The notes under the pieces: generated by a model
What the model was told of the DNA's origin: nothing
What the model saw: only the letters and a program-made list of their open reading frames with translations
The model's database searches: none
Part shown: piece by piece, positions 8,098 to 16,616 of the stretch
Layout of the letters: the number at the start of each line of letters is the position of its first letter
How positions within the stretch are numbered: position 1 is the first letter of the stretch
From: Lachnospiraceae bacterium
GTDB lineage: Bacteria; Bacillota; Clostridia; Lachnospirales; Lachnospiraceae
DNA length: 64,000 bases
Assembly (NCBI GenBank): GCA_910574715.1
Contig: CAJTCH010000013.1
Span: 41,493-105,492 of the forward strand
Direction of reading: 5' to 3'
Program-made: the position numbers and the translations under genes

Positions 8098-10010
8098 CAG
8101 TATGCAATCCTTTCGCTTTCTGCCCCTGTCTTCTTTGTCACCTTGATACTGTCCATATATTCCAGTATCGGTTTCGCGCTCTTTCTGCTGGTCTCAAATA
8201 AATCCCTGACCTGAGCGATCGTGATCACCGGATCCTCCGCCAGCTTCTTTTCGATCACTTCCTTCGCACGCTCCATATAGTCCGCAAGCGTATACATATC
8301 CTCCGTCACCTTCACGACCTGCTTCTCTTCCAGAAGAATATTCAGGATATCATCCGCCGCCGCCCGATCCGCGCCTCCAAGACCGATCTCCGAGTACCGC
8401 GCGAAGTCATATTTCGCTTTTGCAAATGTGTCCAGAAGAAGCTTCGATACCTTATCATAGGTCTTATCCTTCCTCACTTCATATTCCGGCGTACACAGGA
8501 ATTCATCAACACGCTTCAGACATCCTGCTCCGATCAAAAGCTCCAGGATCTTGTCGAATACGTTCGGCTTGATCTTCTGGAAATGTGTTGCCTGCACCTC
8601 CGCCTTCTTCATCCCATACCGATATGGATATTTTTCTTCATAAGCTCTCAGAGTCGTGCCGATGGTCTGCTCGGCTGCCCGCCTGCTGTCTGCATGCCAT
8701 ACATAGGTATCCTTGCGCATAGGAAATACGTACACGATTCCCTGGCTTTCAAGCTGAGTTACATCGTCCTGCACTTCCTCAACCGAAAGCGCCGTCAGCT
8801 TCGCAAGCTCCGCAAGCGTGATCAGCGTATCTCCATGTCCTTTCACATGCAGTTCGATCACGTCCGCTGTCGAACCAGATTCTTTGCGCTCCAGTTCTTC
8901 TATTACATTCTGCTGAAAACGCCGCTTCACTCCCGGATTCGGCTCCAATACCACGCCGCCTCCGATCGTCTCCATCGGTGAATAAAAACGCACCACAAAC
9001 TTATCGCCGCGCCTTACCGCCGCTTCCTCCTCCAACCTAAGCTGTACATAACCGCTCTCTCCCGGCCCGATCTCCTCCCGGTCAAGAAGAACCGCACGGC
9101 ACAGGATCTCGCTGGTCCCAGTGTAAAAATGCAGCCGCATATGATTGGTAAGGACACGCATGGACGAATCCAACACCCGAAGCTTCACGTCCAGAAGATC
9201 CGTGTTCTTCATACTGTTCTTCGGCGCAAGCACGCATCCCCGCTTAATCTCTCTCTTCTTCACATTGGACAGGTTGATGGCCACGCGCTGTCCCGCATAA
9301 CACTTATCCTTATCCTGCCCGTGTACCTGGATACTGCGGATCTTACACTCCTTGCCTACCGGATACATCTCCAGCGTATCCTCCTTAGAAATGGTTCCGG
9401 ATACCAGCGTCCCGGTAATGATCGTGCCGAATCCCGACAGGGAAAACGCCCGGTCCACCGGAAGCCTTGGTATCGTCTGGATATCCTTCGCCACCACTTC
9501 ATCACTGGTCATCCTCTCGATCGTACTGATCAGACCGTCAAGCCCCTCGCCTGTCGCCGCCGATACCTTCACCACCGGCGCATGTTCAAGGAATGTCCCT
9601 TCCAGTTCCTCCCTGACCTCTTCTTCTACCAGCTCAAGCCACTCCCCGTCTACCAGGTCACATTTGTTCAGAACAATAATACTCTTCTCGATTCCAAGCA
9701 GACTTAATATATCCACATGCTCCTTCGTCTGAGGCATGATGCCTTCATCCGCGGAGATCACCAGCAGCACCAGATCCATACCTACTACTCCGGCAACCAT
9801 ATTGTTGATGAATCTCTCATGCCCCGGTACATCAATAATTCCCACACGGTCTCCGCCCGGAAGGTCAAAATAAGTGAATCCCAGGTCAATAGTGATCCCT
9901 CTTCTCTGCTCTTCCTCCCAACGGTCCGTATTCCTTCCCGTCAGCGCCTTGATCAGCGTCGTCTTCCCGTGATCGATATGGCCTGCCGTACCAACAATTA
10001 TATTCTTCAT
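8097..10010 (-). CDS. selB: selenocysteine-specific translation elongation factor SelB
   Basis: The 637-residue GTPase carries G1 AGHIDHGKT (9-17), G3 DVPGHE (60-65) and G4 NKCD (115-118), EF-Tu-like beta-barrel domains and a C-terminal half of winged helices that bind the SECIS mRNA hairpin. It delivers Sec-tRNA(Sec) to UGA codons on the ribosome. Length matches bacterial SelB. It overlaps selA by four bases at its 5' end (ATGA) and the LysR gene by one base at its 3' end, so the three are clearly one transcript. Confidence 0.97.
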   Translation of the reverse strand: MKNIIVGTAGHIDHGKTTLIKALTGRNTDRWEEEQRRGITIDLGFTYFDLPGGDRVGIIDVPGHERFINNMVAGVVGMDLVLLVISADEGIMPQTKEHVDILSLLGIEKSIIVLNKCDLVDGEWLELVEEEVREELEGTFLEHAPVVKVSAATGEGLDGLISTIERMTSDEVVAKDIQTIPRLPVDRAFSLSGFGTIITGTLVSGTISKEDTLEMYPVGKECKIRSIQVHGQDKDKCYAGQRVAINLSNVKKREIKRGCVLAPKNSMKNTDLLDVKLRVLDSSMRVLTNHMRLHFYTGTSEILCRAVLLDREEIGPGESGYVQLRLEEEAAVRRGDKFVVRFYSPMETIGGGVVLEPNPGVKRRFQQNVIEELERKESGSTADVIELHVKGHGDTLITLAELAKLTALSVEEVQDDVTQLESQGIVYVFPMRKDTYVWHADSRRAAEQTIGTTLRAYEEKYPYRYGMKKAEVQATHFQKIKPNVFDKILELLIGAGCLKRVDEFLCTPEYEVRKDKTYDKVSKLLLDTFAKAKYDFARYSEIGLGGADRAAADDILNILLEEKQVVKVTEDMYTLADYMERAKEVIEKKLAEDPVITIAQVRDLFETSRKSAKPILEYMDSIKVTKKTGAESERIAY

Positions 10011-11416
10011 ATCTTACCCCAATCCAGCTCCTTCAATTGCCGCGCAACCACGTCAAAATACCGGCGCTCTATCGTCCTCACATCCAGAATAACCGTATCG
10101 TTGACCGTCCTTGGTATGATCGGCACCGCAAGACAGCGCATACGCTCTTCTAACTCTGCCACGCTGATCTCTTCCGGGTGGATCGCAACCGCCATGCTCG
10201 GTATCCGTTCAAGCGGAAGCGAGCCTCCTCCGATCTGCGACTCACAGGCTTCCAGCTCTATCCTTGCCGGCAGCCCCGCCTCCTTTAAGATCCCGCACAA
10301 GGTCCCGGCCTCCTCTGTCACCTCGTCCAATGTCCTGGTGATCATGCGAAGCACAGGTATATTCTGGATCGCCTTCTTTTCCGACAGATACTCCTGAAGC
10401 ACCAGTTCAAGCGCCGTTGCCGTGAATTTGTCGATCCTCAGGGCTCGGGTAAGCTGATTCTTCTTCATCATATCGATATACTTCTTACGCCCGATAATGA
10501 TTCCTGCCTGCGGTCCGCCAAGCAGCTTATCACCGCTGAAGCACACCACATCGGCTCCCTTCCTGATGGAATCCTGAACTGTCGGCTCATATGTAATGCC
10601 ATATCTGCTCAGATCAATGAGCACACCGCTCCCAAGATCCTCGATCACCGGGATCACATGCTCCTTCGCGATTGGGATCAGCTCATCGATCGCCACGCTC
10701 TCCGTGAATCCCACGATCCTGTAATTACTGGTATGCACCTTAAGAAGCGCCTTCGTCTCCTCCGTGATCGCACTCTCATAATCGTCATAGTGCGTCTTAT
10801 TGGTAGTACCCACTTCCACCAGCTTCGCACCGCTCTGCTCCATTACATCAGGAATGCGGAACTTGCCTCCGATCTCCACAAGCTCGCCCCGGGAGACCAC
10901 GACCTCCCCTCCCCTGGCAAGAGAGCTTAAGATCAGCATGACCGCCGCCGCGTTATTATTGACCGCCATCGCGGCCTCCGCCCCTGTGATCTTGCACAGA
11001 AGCTCTTCAAAATGAGAATAACGCTCCCCCCTTCTTCCTGCATCCAGATTATATTCCAGGTTGGAATATCCGGTTGCAACGGCAGCCAATCTCTTCATAT
11101 GCTCCTGTCCGATCGGCGCACGGCCGAGATTCGTGTGAAGGATCGTCCCTGTGCCGTTGATGACCATGCGCATGTTCGGCGTGTGCATGGCGGCAACCGC
11201 CGCCTCAATATTCACCGGAAGCAGTTCGATCTGCTTCTTCGCAGCTTCCTCATCCTCGCATTCACCGATAAACTTGCGCAGCTTATCCAGCTCGGTGTGA
11301 ATGGACTCCATCACCGTATCTCTGCTGTAACGCCCGATCAATTCCTGAACGGCAGCATTCTCCAACAGTATATCCACCTTCGGAATACTGCGGTACAACA
11401 TATTCTTATTCATCAT
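10007..11416 (-). CDS. selA: L-seryl-tRNA(Sec) selenium transferase SelA
   Basis: The 469-residue PLP enzyme converts Ser-tRNA(Sec) to Sec-tRNA(Sec) using selenophosphate. The PLP lysine is K297 in CFSGDKLLGGPQAG, and the N-terminal tRNA-binding region (RSIPKVDILL) and NGTGTILHTNLGRA segment are typical. Length is normal. AAGGATAAGG precedes the start. It lies downstream of selD and overlaps selB by four bases. Confidence 0.97.
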   Translation of the reverse strand: MMNKNMLYRSIPKVDILLENAAVQELIGRYSRDTVMESIHTELDKLRKFIGECEDEEAAKKQIELLPVNIEAAVAAMHTPNMRMVINGTGTILHTNLGRAPIGQEHMKRLAAVATGYSNLEYNLDAGRRGERYSHFEELLCKITGAEAAMAVNNNAAAVMLILSSLARGGEVVVSRGELVEIGGKFRIPDVMEQSGAKLVEVGTTNKTHYDDYESAITEETKALLKVHTSNYRIVGFTESVAIDELIPIAKEHVIPVIEDLGSGVLIDLSRYGITYEPTVQDSIRKGADVVCFSGDKLLGGPQAGIIIGRKKYIDMMKKNQLTRALRIDKFTATALELVLQEYLSEKKAIQNIPVLRMITRTLDEVTEEAGTLCGILKEAGLPARIELEACESQIGGGSLPLERIPSMAVAIHPEEISVAELEERMRCLAVPIIPRTVNDTVILDVRTIERRYFDVVARQLKELDWGKI

Positions 11417-11496
11417 TCCTTATCCTTTTCTCAATATTCTTGCGCAATGACCGCGCCCGGCCATCTTGACCGCACCCGTCTCCGGGTACATAAGGA

Positions 11497-12537
11497 TCAA
11501 GACAGCCTTATCAGCTTATCGCTCTTTTCTGCCACTCTACCTATGACAGAAACCGTTGTATCCATCCCTGCTCTGTCAAAATCACCCAGCAATTCAGCAA
11601 GGTGCTCCGGGGCAACGCTGATCAGCAGTCCGCCCGAAGTCTGAGGATCATAGAGAAGATCCAGGTAATACTCTTCAATACCCTCCGCCTCCACCTTGCC
11701 GATCGAGTACCCCCGGTTCTTATAAGCGCCTGCCGGAACCAGTCCCATCTTCGCATAACCGATCGCATCTTCAAAATACGCAATATCCTTCACCCGTATC
11801 TCGAAGGTCACTTCACTCGCCGACGCCATCTCCACACAGTGACCAAGAAGACCAAATCCTGTAATATCGGTACATGCCGACACATCGTACTTCTCCACTG
11901 CCTGTTTACCCTTCTTATTCAGGGACGCCATCACCGTCTGCGCTTCCCTGACCGCTGAAGCGGAAGCCATCTCGGCCTTGATCGCAGTATTCACGATACC
12001 GCTCCCGATCTGTTTCGTCAGTACCAGGATATCTCCCGGCCTGCAGCCATAATTCTTAAATATCTTATCAGGGTGTACGAATCCTGACACACATAGTCCG
12101 TACTTCGGCTCGTCGTCCTGTACGGAATGTCCGCCAACCAGTACCGCCCCTGCTTCTTTCACCTTATCCGCGCCACCCGCCAGGATGTCGCCCAATATCG
12201 CCGGATCCAGACAATTCGGGAATCCGACTATGTTAAGTGCCACTGCCGGCTCTCCTCCCATCGCCCATACGTCGCTTAAGGAGTTCGCCGCTGCTATCTG
12301 TCCAAACATATAAGGATCATCTACGATCGGAGTGAAGAAATCTACCGTCTGGATCATCGCAATCTCGTCAGTGACTTTATAGATGGCTGCATCGTCGGAC
12401 GTCTCAATCCCTACTATTAAATTATCATCATGAAACTTAGGAAGCTTACTCAAAACCTGAGCAAGGGTCTCTGGACCGATCTTGGCCGCTCAGCCAGCCG
12501 TCTTACTTAATTGCGTCAATCTGACATCTGATTTCAT
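11497..12537 (-). CDS. selD: selenide, water dikinase SelD with selenocysteine at the active site
   Basis: Read from ATG 12537 (after AAGGAGGATGTG) the frame gives MKSDVRLTQLSKTAG, then TGA at 12492-12490, then AAKIGPETLAQVL and the SelD body. The UGA is codon 16, exactly where E. coli SelD has its catalytic Cys17, and known selenoprotein SelDs carry Sec there. With UGA read as Sec the protein is 346 residues, a normal SelD length; a conventional ORF would begin about 28 codons later and lack the catalytic loop. The enzyme makes selenophosphate from selenide and ATP. Conserved features include the GIETSDDAAIYK and GGHSVQDDEPKYG segments. It is first in the selD-selA-selB run. Confidence 0.95.
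12457..12493 (-). promoter_or_regulatory. bacterial SECIS-like hairpin in selD mRNA
   Basis: Starting at the Sec UGA, CUGAGC pairs perfectly with GCUCAG; inside are AAG/CUU with an AUC bulge, then GGUC/GACC capped by loop CAGA. The bulged U next to the apical stem and the G in the loop fit the SelB-recognised bSECIS pattern. The hairpin spans 37 nt beginning within the UGA codon. Folding was done by eye. Confidence 0.75.
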
Positions 12538-12610
12538 TTACACATCCTCCTTGAGATCATATATTTTGAGCGCTCCCGCGCTGCCGCAGGAGAGCATGCC
12601 CAACCATCTT

Positions 12611-12646
12611 AAAAAGCCGGACCCCTGAAATCACAGGAATCCGGCT
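12611..12646 (-). terminator. terminator of yedF
   Basis: On the minus strand AGCCGGA(TTCCTG) pairs with (CAGGGG)TCCGGCT and is followed by TTTTT. It lies between yedF and selD, so selD-selA-selB is either transcribed from its own promoter near 12540-12610 or by partial read-through. Confidence 0.85.
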
Positions 12647-12668
12647 GATATCTGTCTTGCTTATACCA

Positions 12669-13274
12669 TTACGGTCTGATAATCTTTCCTGCCTTCGCCA
12701 TTGTCTCAACAATGCTGTACATATTCGTCACAGACCCTATCGCCAGCTTGTCCTTCAATCCATAATAATCCAGACAGGTTCCGCATGTCAGGATCTCTAC
12801 GCCCTGCGCCTCTAAGGACTTAAGATCCTCCAGAGACTCTGAACCCTCCGCTGTCAAGGTCGCGCCGCCGTTATAGAACAGCATAGTCTTCGGCAGAGTA
12901 TCTAACTGGGTAACCGCAAAAATAAATCCCTTGATCAATACTTTGCCCAATTCATCATTTCCTATACCCATTCTGTCAGAGGAAACTACTACCACCGCGC
13001 TGCTTCTTGCATCCGGCGCACATACCGCTTCCTCAGAAGCCTCTTCCTTCACCGCGCCTTCCATCTGGATCGTGATCTTGAATTCAGCGTCGTTCACCTT
13101 CTCGGAAGAAACCTGTCCGCCTGCCTGCAACGCCATCTTCGTTACATTCTGGACTGCGATCTCGTTGTCCACCAGCACTTCGATGGTCTCCGGGCCGGTA
13201 AGCGCCTGCATTGCCTTTTTGGTCTTAATGACCGGGATCGGGCAATTGTCTCCCATTGCATTGACTGTAACCAT
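12669..13274 (-). CDS. yedF: sulfurtransferase-like selenium metabolism protein YedF
   Basis: The 201-residue protein has an N-terminal TusA-like domain (NAMGDNCPIPVIKTKKAM, Cys11) and a C-terminal DsrE-like domain (VVVVSSDRMGIGNDELG and LTCGTCLDYYGL with two cysteines). This two-domain architecture is the selenium-linked YedF type seen beside selD. It probably carries selenium or sulfur between enzymes; the exact role is not known. ATG 13274 is preferred over the GTG at 13286 because that GTG lies inside the ribosome binding site AAGGTGG. It is followed by its own terminator. Confidence 0.9.
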   Translation of the reverse strand: MVTVNAMGDNCPIPVIKTKKAMQALTGPETIEVLVDNEIAVQNVTKMALQAGGQVSSEKVNDAEFKITIQMEGAVKEEASEEAVCAPDARSSAVVVVSSDRMGIGNDELGKVLIKGFIFAVTQLDTLPKTMLFYNGGATLTAEGSESLEDLKSLEAQGVEILTCGTCLDYYGLKDKLAIGSVTNMYSIVETMAKAGKIIRP

Positions 13275-13389
13275 GATTCTTTCCACCTTTCTTCGCCGGT
13301 CCCCTGAAAATTCTCATCTTCAACACTTATAGACATATTCTATCACTGTTTGTCGAAAAGGTAAACCGGTAATTAATATATTATAAAAT

Positions 13390-13412
13390 AGTCTGAATGA
13401 AAATCTCAGACT
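13390..13412 (-). terminator. terminator of the PHP gene
   Basis: AGTCTG and CAGACT pair around an 11-nt loop, with T-rich sequence on both sides, so it may work in both directions. It lies about 40 bp beyond the PHP stop codon. Confidence 0.65.
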
Positions 13413-13452
13413 TTTTTATATCCATTCTCTGTTTAGATTTCCTACACTGGCT

Positions 13453-14109
13453 TCACAGCCATGCCGCCCGCAAGTTCATACTGCTCTTAATATCTATGAT
13501 ATGATACTTATGGTCTGCATAATAAGCAGGCTTCATCTGGCCTTTCTTAAAAACAGCAAGAAATTCCTGCATAGTATGTACCTCTTCCGGGAAATATGTC
13601 GCGCAGACGCCTACCTTCTTCGGCACATGGCAATCGCTGGAGCCCAATGTAAACAGATTAAGTTCCATAGCATATTCCGCCGCTTTCATGCAAGCCTCTG
13701 CCGATGTACTTCCGTTGAGCACTTCCAGTCCGTCCAGCCCATGTACCGCGCGAAGGTTCTCCTCCAGTCCCCGGTTATTGTTGCGGAACGGATGGGCCGC
13801 GAAGCATACTCCGCCCTGAGCCTTTACCAGATCGATGAATTCCTGCGCCGGGACGCGCTCCCTGGGATAATCCTCAATTCCAAATGCCACGATATCTCCC
13901 TGCCAGGAGAAGAACTCAATCCCCACGAAGACCGGAAAACCTGTCCGCTCCGTATATTCCGCCGCATAGTCCTTAAGTCCCATGCTGTCATGGTCGGTGA
14001 TACAGATCCCTCCCAGTCCCTTTTGTCTGGCTATGCTTACCATCTCATCCAGCCTTAAGAAGCTGTCTTTTGAATATGTCATCTCATGCATGTGGGTGTC
14101 TATAAACAT
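13453..14109 (-). CDS. PHP domain phosphoesterase-like protein
   Basis: The 218-residue product opens with FIDTHMHEMTYSKDSF and includes GICITDHDSMG, AAHPFRNNN and GSSDCH, the metal-binding motifs of the PHP superfamily. These proteins hydrolyse phosphoesters with metal ions; the substrate here is unknown. The ATG at 14109 follows AATAGGAGAG; an upstream in-frame start lacks a site. It is flanked by terminators on both sides and so is probably monocistronic. Confidence 0.88.
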   Translation of the reverse strand: MFIDTHMHEMTYSKDSFLRLDEMVSIARQKGLGGICITDHDSMGLKDYAAEYTERTGFPVFVGIEFFSWQGDIVAFGIEDYPRERVPAQEFIDLVKAQGGVCFAAHPFRNNNRGLEENLRAVHGLDGLEVLNGSTSAEACMKAAEYAMELNLFTLGSSDCHVPKKVGVCATYFPEEVHTMQEFLAVFKKGQMKPAYYADHKYHIIDIKSSMNLRAAWL

Positions 14110-14244
14110 ATTTTCTCTCCTATTCCCGTTTACTTCTATTATATAAATCATTGACCCGGGTATCAAATAGAGTTTTATAATATATCATTTTATATATTTG
14201 TTATATCTATAATTCAAGCGGACAAAGCTTTCTATATTCAAAAA

Positions 14245-14273
14245 ACCACCGCGTATTCCCTGTACGCGGTGGT
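14245..14273. terminator. strong bidirectional terminator
   Basis: ACCACCGCGTA and TACGCGGTGGT form a perfect 11-bp stem with a 7-nt loop, preceded by an A-run and followed by TTAT. It ends the minus-strand sugar operon and separates it from the PHP gene. Confidence 0.85.
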
Positions 14274-14309
14274 TATAAACAATATACTTTTTATATCTTC
14301 ACTTCTCGA

Positions 14310-14510
14310 TCATATGTTTTTTTCCGATATCTCTGCAAATTCCCTCTCCGCCAGATCCGCCGTGATGGGCGATATCCCTGCATAGTCGGTATAAAATAAC
14401 GTCATCAGAGAAGAGATCATCCCATATACTATGTTACATGCAGTATCTCCGCATCCATAAGCAATCCTTGTTCCGACAGATATCCTATCCGCCGCAGCTT
14501 CCTTTTTCAT
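14310..14510 (-). pseudogene. remnant of a GPH-family sugar:cation symporter with internal deletion
   Basis: The 66-residue frame begins VGTRIAYGCGDTACNIVYGM, then SSLMTLFYTDYAG, the N-terminus of melibiose-carrier-type (GPH/MFS) transporters, which are normally about 450 residues with 12 helices. After roughly 50 residues it switches to a charged tail (LAEREFAEISEKN) resembling the C-terminal tail of such transporters. The likely explanation is a large internal deletion. It keeps a good ribosome binding site (AAGGAGG). It is the last gene of the TIM-barrel/IolG operon, so the operon has lost its transporter. The tail's origin is an inference. Confidence 0.7.
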
Positions 14511-14579
14511 AGCTTAACGCCTCCTTTACCGGGCAAAACGCAATGCACAGCACAGCCCGCCCAAGATCCCGCATACGGA

Positions 14580-15368
14580 TTAACAATGCTCCATGATCGC
14601 CTGCACCGCCTGCTTCGTACCCGCCGACGGGAACAGCTCATACCCGACCAATCCGCGGTATCCGCATTCTTCGAGGTGGCGGATGACCTTCTTATAGTTA
14701 ATCTCCCCGGTTCCCGGCTCATGGCGTCCCGGTGCGTCTGCAACATGGATATGCCCGAACTGATCCCCATAGCTGCTGATCGTGTCACAGATACACCCCT
14801 CATTGATCTGCATGTGATATACATCATATAATAATTTCAGGCGGGGCGAACCGATCAGGCGGCAGATCTCGGCTCCTGTCTGTGTATATTTCAGGAAATT
14901 CCCTACATGGTCCGTCGTGACATTCAGCGCTTCTAAGTTCAGGTTGATTCCTTCCTGCTCTGCCAGCCTTGCACATGCCAGCAGAGTATCATACATGGAA
15001 CAAAGCTTCACGGTATCAGAGAGCTCATTGTATGCATTCACTACCACGCCGCCTTCTCCCAGTGCATTGGAATGAATCGTAACACTTCCGGCATTAGCCG
15101 CCTTCGCCGCTTCGATGGATCTCTTAAGCTCTTCCAGATACTTCGCCTTATGCCCGGGATCTACCAGCGAATAATCCGCGTCTCCGTTAAATCCGCTGAT
15201 CTTAATCCCCGCATCCTCGGCCGCCTCCCGTGTCTCTTTCAGGTCACGGATCCTCCAGTCCCAGAATTCCACTGCAGCAAATCCATCATTTTTCGCCGCC
15301 CGGAATCTCTCTCTCCACTCCAGTTCCGTATATAATGTATCGATACATGCACATTTTCCCAGACTCAT
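14580..15368 (-). CDS. sugar phosphate isomerase/epimerase (AP endonuclease 2-type TIM barrel)
   Basis: The 262-residue protein fits the xylose-isomerase-like TIM-barrel family, including hydroxypyruvate isomerase and inosose isomerase/dehydratase relatives. Visible metal-site segments are LNLEALN, LLYDVYHMQI and GHIHVADAPGRHEPGTGEINY. The last is the glycine-rich loop typical of hydroxypyruvate isomerase-like proteins. Its start lies one base after the IolG-like stop, so the two are co-translated. Together they suggest catabolism of an inositol or keto-sugar; the substrate is not established. Confidence 0.85.
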   Translation of the reverse strand: MSLGKCACIDTLYTELEWRERFRAAKNDGFAAVEFWDWRIRDLKETREAAEDAGIKISGFNGDADYSLVDPGHKAKYLEELKRSIEAAKAANAGSVTIHSNALGEGGVVVNAYNELSDTVKLCSMYDTLLACARLAEQEGINLNLEALNVTTDHVGNFLKYTQTGAEICRLIGSPRLKLLYDVYHMQINEGCICDTISSYGDQFGHIHVADAPGRHEPGTGEINYKKVIRHLEECGYRGLVGYELFPSAGTKQAVQAIMEHC

Positions 15369-15369
15369 C

Positions 15370-16377
15370 TTATTCTACCTCCGCAATCTTCACTGGTCTT
15401 CCTTCTCTGGCTGATCTGGTTGCCGCAGCCGCCATAAGTACCGGATATAACCCGTCCATGCCTGTTACCGGCGTCTCCTTGTTATTCACTACCGCGTCTG
15501 CAAACGCCTGTATCTCAGATACAAACGCACCCGTATACCGGTCCCACATTACCGAATAAGTATTTGCATAGCTTGTATTCTCGGCGTCAGAGACAATCAC
15601 CGTATTCGGGGTGTCATTCTCATTGCGGACACAGCCCTTAGATCCGAATACCTCTACCCTCTGATCATATCCATAGACTGCCTTACGGCTGTTATCGATC
15701 ATTCCGATCGCTCCGCCTGCGAATTTCAGAGTAACGACCGCCGTATCCACATCACCGGCATTGCCAATCTCCGGATCTACAAGGACAGAACCTACGGCAT
15801 TTACTTCCACAACCTCGTCGCCGGCGAGGAAACGCGCCATATCAAAATCATGTATCATCATATCATAGAAAATTCCGCCGGATACCTTCACATAATCGAT
15901 GCACGGCGGTTCCGGATCCCTGGAGCTGATTTTTATCATGTGCACGTCGCCGATCTTACCGGAACGGACTACATCATACACTCCTCTGTGGTTATGGTCA
16001 AACCGCCTGCAGAATCCGATCTGAAGCTTGACATTCGCCTCTTTCGCGGTATCAATGGCCTCATGAACCTTTTTAAGGTCATAATCTACAGGCTTCTCGC
16101 AGAATATGTGTTTTCCTGCCTTCGCCGCTTCAATGATATACTTCGAATGCGTGTCTGTGGATGAGCAGATGATCACCGCCTCGATCTCCTTATCCTGGAG
16201 AATTTCCTCAGCATCTTTTGTTACTTTTGTAACACCGCATTTCCTGACAAATTCTTCCGTCTCCGCATTCATAAATGGATCTGCTACGGTCTTGATCTCA
16301 ACCTCCGGTACATACATAGATATATTTTTAATATGTACTTTCCCAATTCTCCCTGCTCCGATCACTCCTGCTTTCAT
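15370..16377 (-). CDS. Gfo/Idh/MocA oxidoreductase, inositol 2-dehydrogenase-like
   Basis: The 335-residue enzyme has a Rossmann motif GAGRIGKVH at the N-terminus, the conserved CEKP segment (FCEKPVDYDL) and the catalytic region GGIFYDMMIHDFDMARFL. Length and motifs match myo-inositol 2-dehydrogenase (IolG) type enzymes, which oxidise a ring hydroxyl with NAD. The ATG at 16377 has GTGAGGAAATC before it; an upstream start at 16416 lacks a site. It is first in the operon and divergent from the LacI regulator. Confidence 0.85.
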   Translation of the reverse strand: MKAGVIGAGRIGKVHIKNISMYVPEVEIKTVADPFMNAETEEFVRKCGVTKVTKDAEEILQDKEIEAVIICSSTDTHSKYIIEAAKAGKHIFCEKPVDYDLKKVHEAIDTAKEANVKLQIGFCRRFDHNHRGVYDVVRSGKIGDVHMIKISSRDPEPPCIDYVKVSGGIFYDMMIHDFDMARFLAGDEVVEVNAVGSVLVDPEIGNAGDVDTAVVTLKFAGGAIGMIDNSRKAVYGYDQRVEVFGSKGCVRNENDTPNTVIVSDAENTSYANTYSVMWDRYTGAFVSEIQAFADAVVNNKETPVTGMDGLYPVLMAAAATRSAREGRPVKIAEVE

Positions 16378-16400
16378 GTTGATTTCCTCACTTTCTTTTT

Positions 16401-16555
16401 GTTGTTTTTGCAACACGTCTGTGCTTTTGTAACATTATTGTATCCCTGCAAATGCTCATTGTCAACTCTTCTTTTCATCTTTGTTGCAATTGCACAGTTT
16501 GGAGATTAATAATTTATGCACTATTACTTTCACACACATATGTTTCAATTGCACA
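16401..16555. promoter_or_regulatory. cluster of LacI-type operator-like sites
   Basis: Related 15-mers occur in the divergent promoter region: TGTTGCAATTGCACA at 16482-16496, TGTTTCAATTGCACA at 16541-16555, and on the minus strand TGTTACAAAAGCACA at 16434-16420. A weaker fourth copy lies at 16415-16401 (TGTTGCAA then divergent). The core TGCAATTGCA is palindromic, as expected for a LacI-family dimer. They lie between lacI (start 16617) and the IolG-like gene (start 16377), so both may be controlled. Confidence 0.7.
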
Positions 16556-16616
16556 TGGAGTTATCCTATGATAAACTATTGTATAGATTTAAGATTAAGG
16601 AATCGAGGAAAAGATA

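Noticed and set aside
11497..12453. Conventional SelD start at 12453
   Set aside because: This omits the catalytic loop; the upstream ATG at 12537 with a ribosome binding site and in-frame UGA gives the full enzyme.
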